A DNA stretch of 64,000 bases from Parvularcula sp038749595 (GCA_038749595.1 JBCDHW010000006.1:155176-219175); one strand, 5' to 3'; positions 7,963 through 15,944 are shown, numbered from the stretch's first letter. Program-made: numbers and translations. Notes: generated by a model not told the origin, from the letters alone.

Positions 7963-8254
7963 CGTAACGGCACGTAACGGCTCTAAGACCAAGCGTAACG
8001 TTACGGTGAAATCCAACGAAACTAATACTCTAGACGCCGATGTAGGGCTGTAACGCTCTTCTTTTACCTAGTTTGTTAACGATAAATATCTCTGTCTAGC
8101 CACGTCACCCGGCGCCACGCGCACTGCTGCCATCAGCGGCGGTGGCACGCAGCCGGTTGCACCGTTGCGCATTACGAAGAGCAGAATGTCTTACGTTGTG
8201 AAGCGCATAAGTGTCACGTTACGCTTTGCCCGAAGGCCGTTACGCCCCGTTACG
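7963..8254. other. Candidate replication origin with two mirrored iteron arrays
   Basis: The 583-bp gene-free stretch 7703-8285 holds this structure. The left array reads CGTAACGG (7963), CGTAACGG (7973) and CGTAACGT (7994). The right array is the same three boxes on the opposite strand (8217, 8238, 8248 as CGTTACG). Start-to-start spacing is 10 and 21 bp on the left and 21 and 10 bp on the right, so both arrays are exact mirror images around position 8108.5, with the third box preceded by AAG in both. Between them lies an AT-rich stretch (8056-8095). It directly follows the 3' end of the P4/D5-like helicase gene, whose product would be the expected binding protein. Confidence 0.65.
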
Positions 8255-8285
8255 GCGATAACACCGCAACCTCGTCGCTACTCGA

Positions 8286-10169
8286 CTATGGTATCACACC
8301 CCTTATGCCTGAAAGCACCCTTGGGGACTTGCCTTCAACGCGCCGCTGACTGAACTTCACGCCGTCGACAGCAGATTCCAGATCCTGCGCGAAGCGCCAC
8401 TTGCCGCGTACTAGGGATCGCGGAATGTCCTCTGCATACGCCCAGTTAGAGAAGGCCTCGTAGACCTCGTCGAGCAACACGAAGTCCTCTGCCTCGCCTA
8501 TCTCCAGACAGTCCTCCGCAAAACGTAGGGCTGGCGCATGAGCCATGGCCACCTTGCGCACCTCGCTCTCGCCGAGGGCACCGACCGAGAAGCGCCCGCC
8601 GTTCGAGCGCAGCCGCTCGAGACCCTCAAGCGCCCAGTTCGCGATACCTGGCAGCTCAGCCATCAGGCGCTTCGAGAGACCGCGATCCTCTTTGCCGAGG
8701 AACGAGCGCTCGAAGCGCACTATAAGCATCCTCGCAGCGAGGGCTTGGCTTTCATCGAGAAGTGAGAGGTGGTCGTTGCAGGCGATGGTGAGCCGCGTGC
8801 GCAGCTTCACCGAGACGATGTCCTTGTTCTTCTGGTTGATCGACAGAGTGTCCTCGCCGGTGATGTTCAGCAGGCGTTCGATTGCGGCCGTCCGCCCGCG
8901 AGCCTCCACGTCCCGCGCATCGCCGACGATGGCCAGGCGCTTGCCGATGAACGCCTGAGCGCCGAACTCGTTCGCCAGGGTCTGCATCGACGCCGCGGCT
9001 ACGTGCTGCTCGCCTACGAGCTTCGACAAGACCTCGAGGGCTGTCGACTTTCCTGAGCGCTTCACGCCGACGAGCGTCATGAACTTATGGGCCGAAGTAT
9101 CCGGCGTTAGGCAGTAGCCGAACCACTCCTGAAGCGTGTCGTGGAAGCTCGAATCGAGCGTCTGGTCGAGCCAACGCTTCCACGAGGGACATTCGGCCAA
9201 CGGATCCCAGTCGTACTCTGGCAGGCCCGTGGCGAAGTACCGACCGTCGTGCGGCAGCAGTTCCATCGCCGTTACGTCGAGTAGTCCGTTCGCGAACAGC
9301 GCCATATCGACGGCCTCGGGATCACCGAGCTTCGGCTCGATCCACTCGAAGGGTCCCACGCGGCAGCACGTCTCGTCGTGTACGGAGCGTATAAGGTTGC
9401 CAACCTGTGTCGCTGTGAGCACGGTCCTCTTTGCATCGCCTTCGATGGGGCCGCGCGTGCTCTCGACGGGGTTCGTGGCGCGAACCTCAGCGCGGATTTC
9501 CTGCTCAGCGCGCTTAGCCCAGTGGTTCTCGTCGAATGAGTAGAGGTCACCGTCGAACGAAAGCAACTTTTTCGGTCGAAGCCTCATGAAGCGGTGAGCA
9601 TTCTTCGCGTCGTGCGTGTCTGGGTAATCGATTTGTCGGGGCCAGGTTTTTTCCGTGCGCTCTCGCGCTATCGCTGCTTCAATGTCCTCGATACAGTCGG
9701 CGCGCGGACGCTGAAGCCAATCCTCAAGCTTTTGAGATGACCTCTCGAAGACTGCGAGGTCATCCTCGACGACAGCCTGGTCGGAGCTATCACTCATCTC
9801 AAGCGTAAGGGCGTCGCGGCGTACTTTCTCGATTAGTCCTCGCACGAAGTCGCGAACGTCGCGCGGGTCCTCAGGCTCGTCCCAGTACTGCGCGAAGAAA
9901 GCCTCGAAGTGATGCCCCTCATCACCAGACAGATCAACGCCGTTCGCTTGAAACCAGAGGCGCATAGCTCTCAGGGTCATGCTGCGTGCCCTCGGCACAC
10001 CGGCAGCTGCATTGCTAAGGACAGAGATGAACTCAGACATTTCATCGAGGTTGAGGTCCATCGTCCTGGTGTCGAGGAGCGTTAGCAGCTCCGCGAAGTC
10101 GTCCCCGTAGAGAGTAATCCCCCGCTTGAGCTGGCCCACCTCCGGCGCCGTCTTCTTGGTGGCTGACAT
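8286..10169 (-). CDS. P4/D5-family SF3 replicative helicase (primase-associated)
   Basis: The C-terminal half (about residues 330-600) is a superfamily 3 helicase as in phage P4 alpha and poxvirus D5: Walker A GVKRSGKST (368-376), Walker B region RLAIVGDARD (411-420), motif C LTIACND (460-466), and an arginine-rich AARMLIVRF. It is preceded by a D5_N-like region (FFATGLPEYDWDP). The first 200 residues are acidic and show no zinc finger or clear primase motif. The protein would unwind the element's origin. It lies 4 bp after an AlpA-like gene and just before the mirrored iterons, an arrangement typical of autonomously replicating satellites. Confidence 0.85.
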   Translation of the reverse strand: MSATKKTAPEVGQLKRGITLYGDDFAELLTLLDTRTMDLNLDEMSEFISVLSNAAAGVPRARSMTLRAMRLWFQANGVDLSGDEGHHFEAFFAQYWDEPEDPRDVRDFVRGLIEKVRRDALTLEMSDSSDQAVVEDDLAVFERSSQKLEDWLQRPRADCIEDIEAAIARERTEKTWPRQIDYPDTHDAKNAHRFMRLRPKKLLSFDGDLYSFDENHWAKRAEQEIRAEVRATNPVESTRGPIEGDAKRTVLTATQVGNLIRSVHDETCCRVGPFEWIEPKLGDPEAVDMALFANGLLDVTAMELLPHDGRYFATGLPEYDWDPLAECPSWKRWLDQTLDSSFHDTLQEWFGYCLTPDTSAHKFMTLVGVKRSGKSTALEVLSKLVGEQHVAAASMQTLANEFGAQAFIGKRLAIVGDARDVEARGRTAAIERLLNITGEDTLSINQKNKDIVSVKLRTRLTIACNDHLSLLDESQALAARMLIVRFERSFLGKEDRGLSKRLMAELPGIANWALEGLERLRSNGGRFSVGALGESEVRKVAMAHAPALRFAEDCLEIGEAEDFVLLDEVYEAFSNWAYAEDIPRSLVRGKWRFAQDLESAVDGVKFSQRRVEGKSPRVLSGIRGVIP

Positions 10170-10173
10170 CGGC

Positions 10174-10404
10174 TCAGCCCTCCCGCTTGGCGGCGAGGTA
10201 GGCGTCGACGGCGACCCTCGGGTAGAGGACGGCGCGACCGCGGGTCACGAACTCGGGTCCGCGGTCCATGCCCTGCCGCCTCAGCGAGCGGTAGCTCTCG
10301 AGCGTGTTCCTGGTGAGGCCGGTGAGTGCTGCGACCTCGGCGGTCGTCAGCAGCTCGCCCTTTGCTGGCTCATTGGCGCCCAGCTGCGCGGTATCATTTT
10401 GCAC
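10174..10404 (-). CDS. AlpA/excisionase-like helix-turn-helix protein
   Basis: The product (76 aa from the GTG at 10404) has a MerR/AlpA-type fold: LLTTAEVAALTGLTRNTLES, then RRQGMDRGPEFV and RGRAVLYPRVAVDAYL. GTG at 10404 is chosen because AAGGA lies 8 nt upstream and the length fits the family; the frame stays open to 10539. Such proteins bind DNA next to integrase or helicase genes and control excision or replication. It is followed after 4 bp by the helicase gene, so both are probably expressed together. Confidence 0.7.
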   Translation of the reverse strand: MQNDTAQLGANEPAKGELLTTAEVAALTGLTRNTLESYRSLRRQGMDRGPEFVTRGRAVLYPRVAVDAYLAAKREG

Positions 10405-10576
10405 GAGCCTGATCCTTCTCTTTGCCGTTAGGGTCCTCTGTCTCGTCCATCGACTGGCCGCTGCCTCTGACGAGGTGGCGGCCTTTCTCGAAGCACGCGT
10501 TGATTGTGCCGGACCGGCTACCTCCAAAAAAACCAGCATTTGAGTCGTGGTAAACGCTCGTTGTTAGCGGGCGTGC

Positions 10577-10984
10577 TCAGTGGTCGTTGCGACGTCGGTC
10601 GAGCGCACGCGCCCACGTGATCTGGCGCTCGCTCCAGTGCGCGACGTCGCGTCGGTCGAGGAAGCGGAGGAAGGCGTTGGCGCAACGTAGCCTACCGTCC
10701 GCCTGCTGACGGAAGAGGCCGAAGCATCCAGCGAGGATGGAGTCCCTGAGCCAGTGATCGCGGGGCAGGCCAATGGACGTCACCGCCTCGGTCACGGCTG
10801 CGTCCGCGAGGCGGTCCCGCACGCGAGGGTCCTTGAGGTCGGCGATCGCGCCGAAGGCCCCGATGAGCGAGAGTGTCCGTCCGTACACGGCGATGAAGGC
10901 GTCGTAGTCTCGGAGGGGCCAAGCGTTGGGGTGGGCTTCGGGCTCGCGCTCGCTGAGCTCGCTTACGTCGAGGACCTGGTTCAT
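10577..10984 (-). CDS. Hypothetical protein (135 aa) in the replication operon
   Basis: No known family recognised. It is helical, Arg- and Asp-rich, with the segment FIAVYGRTLSLIGAFGAIAD and a basic end (ARALDRRRNDH). Its ATG overlaps the stop of the upstream DNA-binding gene by 4 bases (10981-10984), so it is part of the same operon. It shares the AGG-rich arginine codon use of the integrase. A role in replication or its control is suggested by position only. Confidence 0.6.
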   Translation of the reverse strand: MNQVLDVSELSEREPEAHPNAWPLRDYDAFIAVYGRTLSLIGAFGAIADLKDPRVRDRLADAAVTEAVTSIGLPRDHWLRDSILAGCFGLFRQQADGRLRCANAFLRFLDRRDVAHWSERQITWARALDRRRNDH

Positions 10985-11214
10985 CGCAGCGGCTCCGTCC
11001 TGTGCTGCTCCATGTAGGCCCGGAGGTCCTCCACCGCATAGCGCACCGCCTTACCGGGCTTCGAGTAGGCGGGGCCCTGGCGCCTGACGCGCAGGCCCTC
11101 TAGCGTCCTGACCGACAGGCCCGTCAGCGAGGCGGCTCCCTCCGTGTCCAAGTACTCGGGCGACGAGGCGAGGCTCCGCTCGATCCTGTCCAACCTCTCG
11201 ATGATCTCTTCCAT
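10981..11214 (-). CDS. Excisionase-family DNA-binding protein (77 aa)
   Basis: A helix-turn-helix 17 (excisionase/MerR-like) domain covers most of the protein: YLDTEGAASLTGLSVRTLEG, LRVRRQGPAYSKPGKAVRY, then EDLRAYMEQH. The leader helix MEEIIERLDRIERSL may form a dimer. It is the first gene of the operon 11214-8286. Proteins of this type direct excision by the tyrosine integrase or regulate the early genes of integrative elements. Confidence 0.75.
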   Translation of the reverse strand: MEEIIERLDRIERSLASSPEYLDTEGAASLTGLSVRTLEGLRVRRQGPAYSKPGKAVRYAVEDLRAYMEQHRTEPLR

Positions 11215-11710
11215 GGCTCAGCACAGACTCCTCTCTACACTGAGCAGTATAGCCTCAGGGCGAGGACGCGCCGACCATCACTCAGCGCTCCCTGACACCT
11301 TCGCGCTTTCGCGCGATGTTTGCATCAGTTGATAGCCTTGAATGATCGGTCTGTTATTCGGTGAAAGAGAAGACTGGCTTCGAGATCGACAGAGCCGGAC
11401 TCGGCGCACTTTCAGACATCTTAGCAATCACCAGCCGCGCGGCCGCCGCAGCTTGCGATCACCCACGCAAACCAAGCTGCTTATCCACCAAGCGATTCAG
11501 GCGTTACTGAGTGTGGGCCTCGCGCTTGACTCTCGCCGCTTTAAAGCTCAGCGCTGAATAGCCGACATTTTGGCCAGACAACCTAGGCCCCGCGGTTTTC
11601 GACCCGCTGACGTTTAGACTCTCTATCCCCGATGATCGACAGAGCCCGTATGCGGCCACACGGTGTGGTGCGCGTATCGGTCTCGCATACGTCAGTGAAA
11701 GGCGCACATT
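11215..11710. other. Gene-free stretch between excisionase and cold-shock genes
   Basis: I see no convincing coding frame here. The stretch must hold the divergent promoters of the minus-strand replication operon and the plus-strand cold-shock gene, but no clear -35/-10 pair could be named. Confidence 0.4.
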
Positions 11711-11920
11711 ATGACCAATGGCACCGTGAAATTCTTCAACGCTCAAAAGGGCTTCGGCTTCATTCAACCTGAAGACGGCTCAACAGACGTGTTCGTTCAT
11801 GCGACCGCACTCGAACGAGCTGGTCTCCCACCCCTCAACGAAGGCGACAAAGTCAGCTTCGAAACTGAAGTCGACCAACGCTCTGGCAAGTCTGCCGTGA
11901 GCACCATTTCAATGGCGTAA
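11711..11920 (+). CDS. Cold-shock protein (CspA family)
   Basis: A 69-residue single cold-shock domain with both RNA-binding motifs: GTVKFFNAQKGFGFI (RNP1) and DVFVHATAL (RNP2). CSPs melt RNA secondary structure and act as RNA chaperones. Length is normal for the family. It is unusual cargo because it lies between the excisionase and integrase genes; it may help the element after entry or simply have been captured. It stands alone, with the next gene starting 140 bp downstream on the same strand. Confidence 0.9.
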   Translation: MTNGTVKFFNAQKGFGFIQPEDGSTDVFVHATALERAGLPPLNEGDKVSFETEVDQRSGKSAVSTISMA

Positions 11921-12060
11921 CGCTCCCCGAGGGTCAGAACTATCGTCCGGCCCCCAACTTTGGTCGGACTAATCGAGAGAACAAACACTAGACCAAAGAC
12001 AACCAGCAATCTCATGTTTCCGTGTCGTGACCTTGCTCAACCCCGCTTGGAGGCGACACG

Positions 12061-12360
12061 ATGCAGCTTGACGAATTGCTGGCCCTACTTGGGCCGACAG
12101 GCATCCTCGCCATGGGCGAAGATGTCCGGATAAAGACGAAGGATGGCACTGAAAAAACCACTAAGGGTGTCGTCTCCCTTGCCGATGGCAGTACCGACGT
12201 TGAGATCGGGACTGGTCAGGTGCTGATTGCTGAGCCTGAACCTCAGGAAGGTACCGACATCATGATCCGCGGCGAACCCTATGTGCTCCGTTCTGTCAAG
12301 AAACACGACGACGGATACTTCAAATGCTGGTTCTGGCGGAGCCGAGAGGTGGATCAATGA
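12061..12360 (+). CDS. Hypothetical protein (99 aa)
   Basis: GGAGGCGACACG before ATG gives a good start. The protein is beta-rich: GEDVRIKTKDG, then VSLADGSTDVEIGTGQVLI, and MIRGEPYVLRSVKKHDDGYF. The IRGEPYVLRSV-type strand pattern recalls small phage head-tail joining proteins, but this is weak resemblance, not identification. The stop overlaps the next gene's ATG (ATGA at 12357-12360), so the two are coupled. Confidence 0.6.
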   Translation: MQLDELLALLGPTGILAMGEDVRIKTKDGTEKTTKGVVSLADGSTDVEIGTGQVLIAEPEPQEGTDIMIRGEPYVLRSVKKHDDGYFKCWFWRSREVDQ

Positions 12361-12578
12361 GCAACGAGCAAATCAGTAAGTCCCCTGACAATGTTCAGGC
12401 GGAAAAGAGCGACCCCGTAGCCCGCGTGCACGCTCCGCCCGTCCAGATGAAAGGTCCGCCGCGGCGACACCCCGAAAGCGCTGCCTTCCAAGACCTCGAG
12501 ACTGAACGGTTTGAACGCCAGCACAGAACAGAGCGACTCAAAAAGATGAGGTTAGCCGCGCAAGCCACAGAGGGCTGA
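12357..12578 (+). CDS. Small hypothetical protein (73 aa)
   Basis: Starts with ATG within the stop of the preceding gene (4-base overlap) and is therefore translated with it. It is hydrophilic and proline-rich (VARVHAPPVQMKGPPRRHPE) with a charged helix at the end (ETERFERQHRTERLKKMRL). Probably largely disordered. No family recognised. Confidence 0.5.
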   Translation: MSNEQISKSPDNVQAEKSDPVARVHAPPVQMKGPPRRHPESAAFQDLETERFERQHRTERLKKMRLAAQATEG

Positions 12579-12726
12579 GCATCTGCCCAATCAGATAACG
12601 CGATGTTGTTTTTCTATCTGCCTTCGCACCTCTTTGAGTTGGAGCTTCAATGGGCACTGATCCTCGCGTCCAACACTCAACCGGCAGCATCGGGCCAGGT
12701 CCTGCCAGGCATCAAAAGTTCCCGGC

Positions 12727-13878
12727 TTACCAACTCCGCACGCCCTCAAGCTGAGCCTCCTTCACCTCTCTGTAACTGAGCATCATCTCCGCCACGCGCT
12801 CGGCGTGCTCCCTCATCGTGTCCTCCAGCGCGGCCCTGGTGACGTAGCGGAAGGTGACACCCTGGCCCTTGTGGTTCATCAGGGCCATGCAGACCTCGAG
12901 GGGCACGCCCGCCATGGCGCAGAAGCTCCGGTAGGTGTGGCGGCACATGTGGGGCCGCAGCCAGAAGTCGCCCTTGCGCTTGAAGCTCGCCACGTGTCCG
13001 CTCCTCGACTTGGCCGGGAACACCCACTCCGACCGGCCCCTGATCGCCTCCACCTCCTCCAGCGCGGCCCTCGGCAGAGGCAGCCTGAAGGCGCGGCTCT
13101 CGCCGCCCTTCGGCTCCCTGATGAAGGCGACGCCGTCCTCGTCGATGTCCTCCCACCGCAGCGTCTTCACGTCGTTCGCCCTCAGGCCCGTCAGCATCAT
13201 CGTCGCCCACGCCGCCCTCATGACCGGGTTCTCGATCGCGTCGATGATCCGCCAGGCGTCATCCATGTCCCTCGGCTCGACGGCCCAGTCCCGTTCCACC
13301 TCCTTGTGCATCCGCACCGCCAGCGTCACGGGGTTGGGCGGCAGGTCCATCGTCCGAGCGACATCGTTGTAGAGGGCCTTCAGCACGCGGAGCGCTCCGT
13401 TAGCCGTCGTCGGGCTAAGGTCACGCGTCAGCCTCTCGTGCAGCGCGCGGCAGGTCTCGCGGTCCACCTTGTCCATCGGTAGGTCGGCCACCCTCCCGAG
13501 GTTCACATTGGTCTGGTGGCGGTACCAGTCGATCGTCGCTGGACGGAGCGTCTTGGTCGCGACGTGGCGCTCCATCGCCTCGCGCACGGTAGGCGCGGTG
13601 CTCTTGAGCCTCCGAGGGTCCTCACCCCTCCGCGCGGCGACGTTGGCCTCGGTGGCGAGCTGCCTCGCGGTCTTCAGGCTCACCTCGTCCGTGCGCCCGA
13701 GCATCACCGACACCGTCCGCTTCGTGCCGTCGTTCACTCCGCACACCACCTTGTACGATGCGGAGCGCTTGCCCACCACCACGCGGAAGCCCCTGACCTC
13801 CGTGTCGTAGAGCTGCTTGCCCGCGCCCACCTCTTCCCTGCAGCGGTCCACCACCGCCTGCGTCAGCTTCGTTGCCAC
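12727..13878 (-). CDS. Tyrosine-family integrase
   Basis: The catalytic set of tyrosine recombinases is visible: first Arg in LTGLRANDVKTLRWEDI, the HxxR box HMCRHTYRSF, and a C-terminal MNHKGQGVTFRYV with the tyrosine nucleophile. The N-terminus has an arm-type DNA-binding part (LYDTEVRGFRVVVG, SLKTARQLATEA), the middle the SAM-like core-binding domain. The GTG start at 13878 is preceded by AGGAGG. It lies 170 bp from the 3' end of tRNA-His, so it almost surely catalysed integration there. Arg codons are very often AGG, unlike the flagellar genes. Confidence 0.93.
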   Translation of the reverse strand: MATKLTQAVVDRCREEVGAGKQLYDTEVRGFRVVVGKRSASYKVVCGVNDGTKRTVSVMLGRTDEVSLKTARQLATEANVAARRGEDPRRLKSTAPTVREAMERHVATKTLRPATIDWYRHQTNVNLGRVADLPMDKVDRETCRALHERLTRDLSPTTANGALRVLKALYNDVARTMDLPPNPVTLAVRMHKEVERDWAVEPRDMDDAWRIIDAIENPVMRAAWATMMLTGLRANDVKTLRWEDIDEDGVAFIREPKGGESRAFRLPLPRAALEEVEAIRGRSEWVFPAKSRSGHVASFKRKGDFWLRPHMCRHTYRSFCAMAGVPLEVCMALMNHKGQGVTFRYVTRAALEDTMREHAERVAEMMLSYREVKEAQLEGVRSW

Positions 13879-14049
13879 TCCCTAACACCTCCTAAGGCCT
13901 GAGTTCGGCCCTGAGCCTCAGAGTGCTCAGGGGTACACGGAGGTATTATGTCGGGATCACCTGGCCTCGCGGACCACGATATCGAGGCGCCCGCGCCAGC
14001 GTTTGACGCGATATGCAGTGCCAATAGGGTATTTGTGAGTATCAGGGAG

Positions 14050-14126
14050 TGGTACCGCCTGGTGGTCTCGAACCACCGACCTCTTGATCCACAATCAAGC
14101 GCTCTAACCTACTGAGCTAAGGCGGC
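14050..14126 (-). tRNA. tRNA-His (anticodon GTG)
   Basis: Read on the minus strand, all arms fold: acceptor GCCGCCU with AGGCGGU, D-arm AGCUCAGUAGGUUAGAGC, anticodon stem CUUGA/UCAAG with loop UUGUGGA (GUG anticodon), T-arm GGUGGUUCGAGACCACC, and an encoded CCA end. The acceptor has G1-U72 and A73 and no encoded G-1, the special form known for alphaproteobacterial tRNA-His. Its 3' end faces the integrase gene and is the likely attachment site. Confidence 0.95.
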
Positions 14127-14134
14127 ATGGATGT

Positions 14135-14152
14135 TCCAGCGGGGGCGCTGGA
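14135..14152. repeat. Hairpin between M48 protease gene and tRNA-His
   Basis: TCCAGCG-GGGG-CGCTGGA, 7-bp arms, 9 bp upstream of the tRNA 5' end on the minus strand. It may end or slow transcription from the M48 gene or be a processing signal; no T-run follows. Confidence 0.35.
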
Positions 14153-14227
14153 GCAGGCACCGCTAACCGAAAGCCACCCCGCCGTCACGCATTTTTTCGC
14201 GCTCCGCGCCGACGCTGGTCGAGCCGT

Positions 14228-15034
14228 TTAGCGGCAGTTCTTGCCGAGCTGACGGGTGGTGTTCCTCAATTGGCTGATCCGCGTTCCGGCGGCCGGGTGG
14301 GTCGACGCGAATTCCGGTGGGCGCCCTTGCCCCGATGAAGCCTGCGCCATTTTTGTCCAAAATTTCAACGACTCACAGACGTCATATCCGGCCTGCGCCA
14401 TATAGCGGACGCCGCCGACATCGGCTTCGAGCTCGTGCTTGCGGCTGTAGGGCAGAATCGCCCCGAACATGGCGCCAAGGCCAATGGCTTGGACGGCGGC
14501 GCTGTTGCGTTGCTGGCAGTTTTGGCGATCCCGGGCTGAAGGACTGTCACAGCTGGCGCTCGCGGCGATGCTGGCGATGCCGATACCGAGGGATGCGGCC
14601 AGTTGCTGGCTGTAGCGCTCGCCGGAGTGCTGGTACTTCACGTGGGCAATCTCGTGACCGACGACGGTCGCGAGCTGCGCGTCGTTCTCCATGATGTCCA
14701 TGATGCCGGTGTGGATGCCGATCCGCTCACCGGGGAGAGCGAACGCGTTGAGGCTATCGTCCTCAAACACCAAGTATTCCCAACGGTTTGGATCTTCGCC
14801 CGCGGCCCTTAAAATGCGTTGCGCGACCCGGTTCAGACGTGCGGTGTAGCGGGGATCGCGTGATATGGGCTGCTGCTGCTTGATCTGGTTCCAGCTGGCG
14901 GTAGCAGCGCTCGCCATGGCCCGGTTGCCCGTCAGCATGAACTGCGACCGGCCAAGCTCTTCGTTATAAACGCAGCCGCTCAGCCCTGAGGTGAGTGCTG
15001 CGACCGCCAAGGCCGATTTGATCACAGAACGCAT
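14228..15034 (-). CDS. M48-family metallopeptidase, lipoprotein
   Basis: The start at 15034 (MRSVIKSALAVAALTSGLSG followed by Cys) gives a lipoprotein signal peptide with lipobox LSGC, and AGGGAGAAGTGC precedes the ATG. The zinc motif HEIAH lies in TVVGHEIAHVKYQHS, and the third ligand region is HELEADVGGVRYMAQAGYD. Such envelope proteases (LoiP/BepA-like) degrade misfolded outer-membrane proteins. Anchored in the inner or outer membrane facing the periplasm. Length (268 aa) is normal. The gene lies upstream of tRNA-His on the same strand. Confidence 0.88.
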   Translation of the reverse strand: MRSVIKSALAVAALTSGLSGCVYNEELGRSQFMLTGNRAMASAATASWNQIKQQQPISRDPRYTARLNRVAQRILRAAGEDPNRWEYLVFEDDSLNAFALPGERIGIHTGIMDIMENDAQLATVVGHEIAHVKYQHSGERYSQQLAASLGIGIASIAASASCDSPSARDRQNCQQRNSAAVQAIGLGAMFGAILPYSRKHELEADVGGVRYMAQAGYDVCESLKFWTKMAQASSGQGRPPEFASTHPAAGTRISQLRNTTRQLGKNCR

Positions 15035-15140
15035 GCACTTCTCCCTAGCACCGTGCGTCAATATCCCCGCCGCAAGCGGGCAAAGCAACAGACGAAAACC
15101 GTAATGGGAGGCTAGCTCGCCGCCGCAGACGGTTGAGAGC

Positions 15141-15944
15141 CTATTCTGGTTCGGGGAGCGCGACCGATGCGGTGAGGCGTCCGCCATCGACGTAGAGAAC
15201 TTGGCCGGTGATAAAGCTTGCGTCAGGCGCGGCGAGGAAATGCACCGCGTTGGCAACTTCCTTGGGCTCGCCGCGGCGGGCCATGGGGATCCGGGCGACG
15301 GACGCTTCGCGCTGCTCGGCCGTTTTGACGGAGGCTTCGTCCAAGGTCTCCTTGATCCCGCCAAAACCCACGGCATTGCAGCGCGCACCGTAGGGCGAAA
15401 GCGTCATGGCGACGGCCTTGGTCAGCTGAACGACGGCGCCTTGGCTGGCAGCGAAGAGCGCATTGTCGGCGGTGACGGTCTCCGCTTCGTTGGAGACCAC
15501 ATTGACGATCGCCGAGCCCGTTGCCTTGCCGACGCCGCCGTCTTCGGGCGTGCCCGCTTGGCGGATGATCTGTCGCGCGACGACGCGGTTGATCAAAAAG
15601 GCCGCGCGCACGTTGCGCTCCATCACGTCGTCGAAGACAGTGTCGGAGGTCTCGAGGAAGGCACTTTCGTGGTAGTGCATGGCGCAATGGGCAAGGATTT
15701 CAACGGAGTCGTAGCTGTCCAGGGCCTCGGCCATGACGTTATGCACGTCGAGGGCATCGTGAAGATCAGCGGCAATGAAGACCGCTTGGCCGCCCTTGGC
15801 TTGCACCTCTTCGCGGACCGCTTCGCCGCGATGGCGGTCAGGATCGGTCAGCAGCAGCTTGTCGTTGGATCGCGAGAAACGAAGGGCGGTGGCTCGGCCC
15901 AAAGCGCTTGCCGCGCCGGTAATGATGACGGTCCGTGAGGCCAT
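15141..15944 (-). CDS. Short-chain dehydrogenase/reductase family protein with lost catalytic residues
   Basis: A Rossmann-type SDR of normal length (267 aa) with the cofactor loop TGAASALG (residues 9-16), the NVVSNEA strand with Ser151, and the typical C-terminal FITGQVLYVDGG. The catalytic YxxxK motif is altered: where YAASK is expected the protein has FAASQ (Phe164, Gln168). The usual NNAG motif is also replaced by AHCAM. So binding of NAD(P) may persist, but the normal proton-relay chemistry is unlikely. It may be regulatory or have a changed activity. It has its own upstream region and no obvious operon partner. Confidence 0.8.
   Translation of the reverse strand: MASRTVIITGAASALGRATALRFSRSNDKLLLTDPDRHRGEAVREEVQAKGGQAVFIAADLHDALDVHNVMAEALDSYDSVEILAHCAMHYHESAFLETSDTVFDDVMERNVRAAFLINRVVARQIIRQAGTPEDGGVGKATGSAIVNVVSNEAETVTADNALFAASQGAVVQLTKAVAMTLSPYGARCNAVGFGGIKETLDEASVKTAEQREASVARIPMARRGEPKEVANAVHFLAAPDASFITGQVLYVDGGRLTASVALPEPE

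Noticed and set aside
7766..8053. Plus-strand frame across the candidate origin
   Set aside because: It runs through the iterons, has low-complexity content and no ribosome binding site; the repeat structure explains this stretch better.
8286..10169. A full primase-helicase as in P4 alpha
   Set aside because: The helicase half is clear, but no zinc finger or primase motif was found in the first 200 residues, so only the helicase is claimed.
11797..12015. Minus-strand frame with a signal-peptide-like start opposite the cold-shock gene
   Set aside because: It overlaps the clear cold-shock gene in antisense over most of its length and has no family features beyond a hydrophobic start.
13524..13540. 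GGCGGTACCA inside the integrase gene, also found at the tRNA-His 3' end
   Set aside because: It is on the opposite strand to the tRNA copy and too short; it cannot be the second attachment site. A similar 10-bp match near 3308 was rejected for the same reason.
1..14126. A complete prophage
   Set aside because: No capsid, portal, tail or lysis genes were seen; only a small-terminase-like protein and replication genes.
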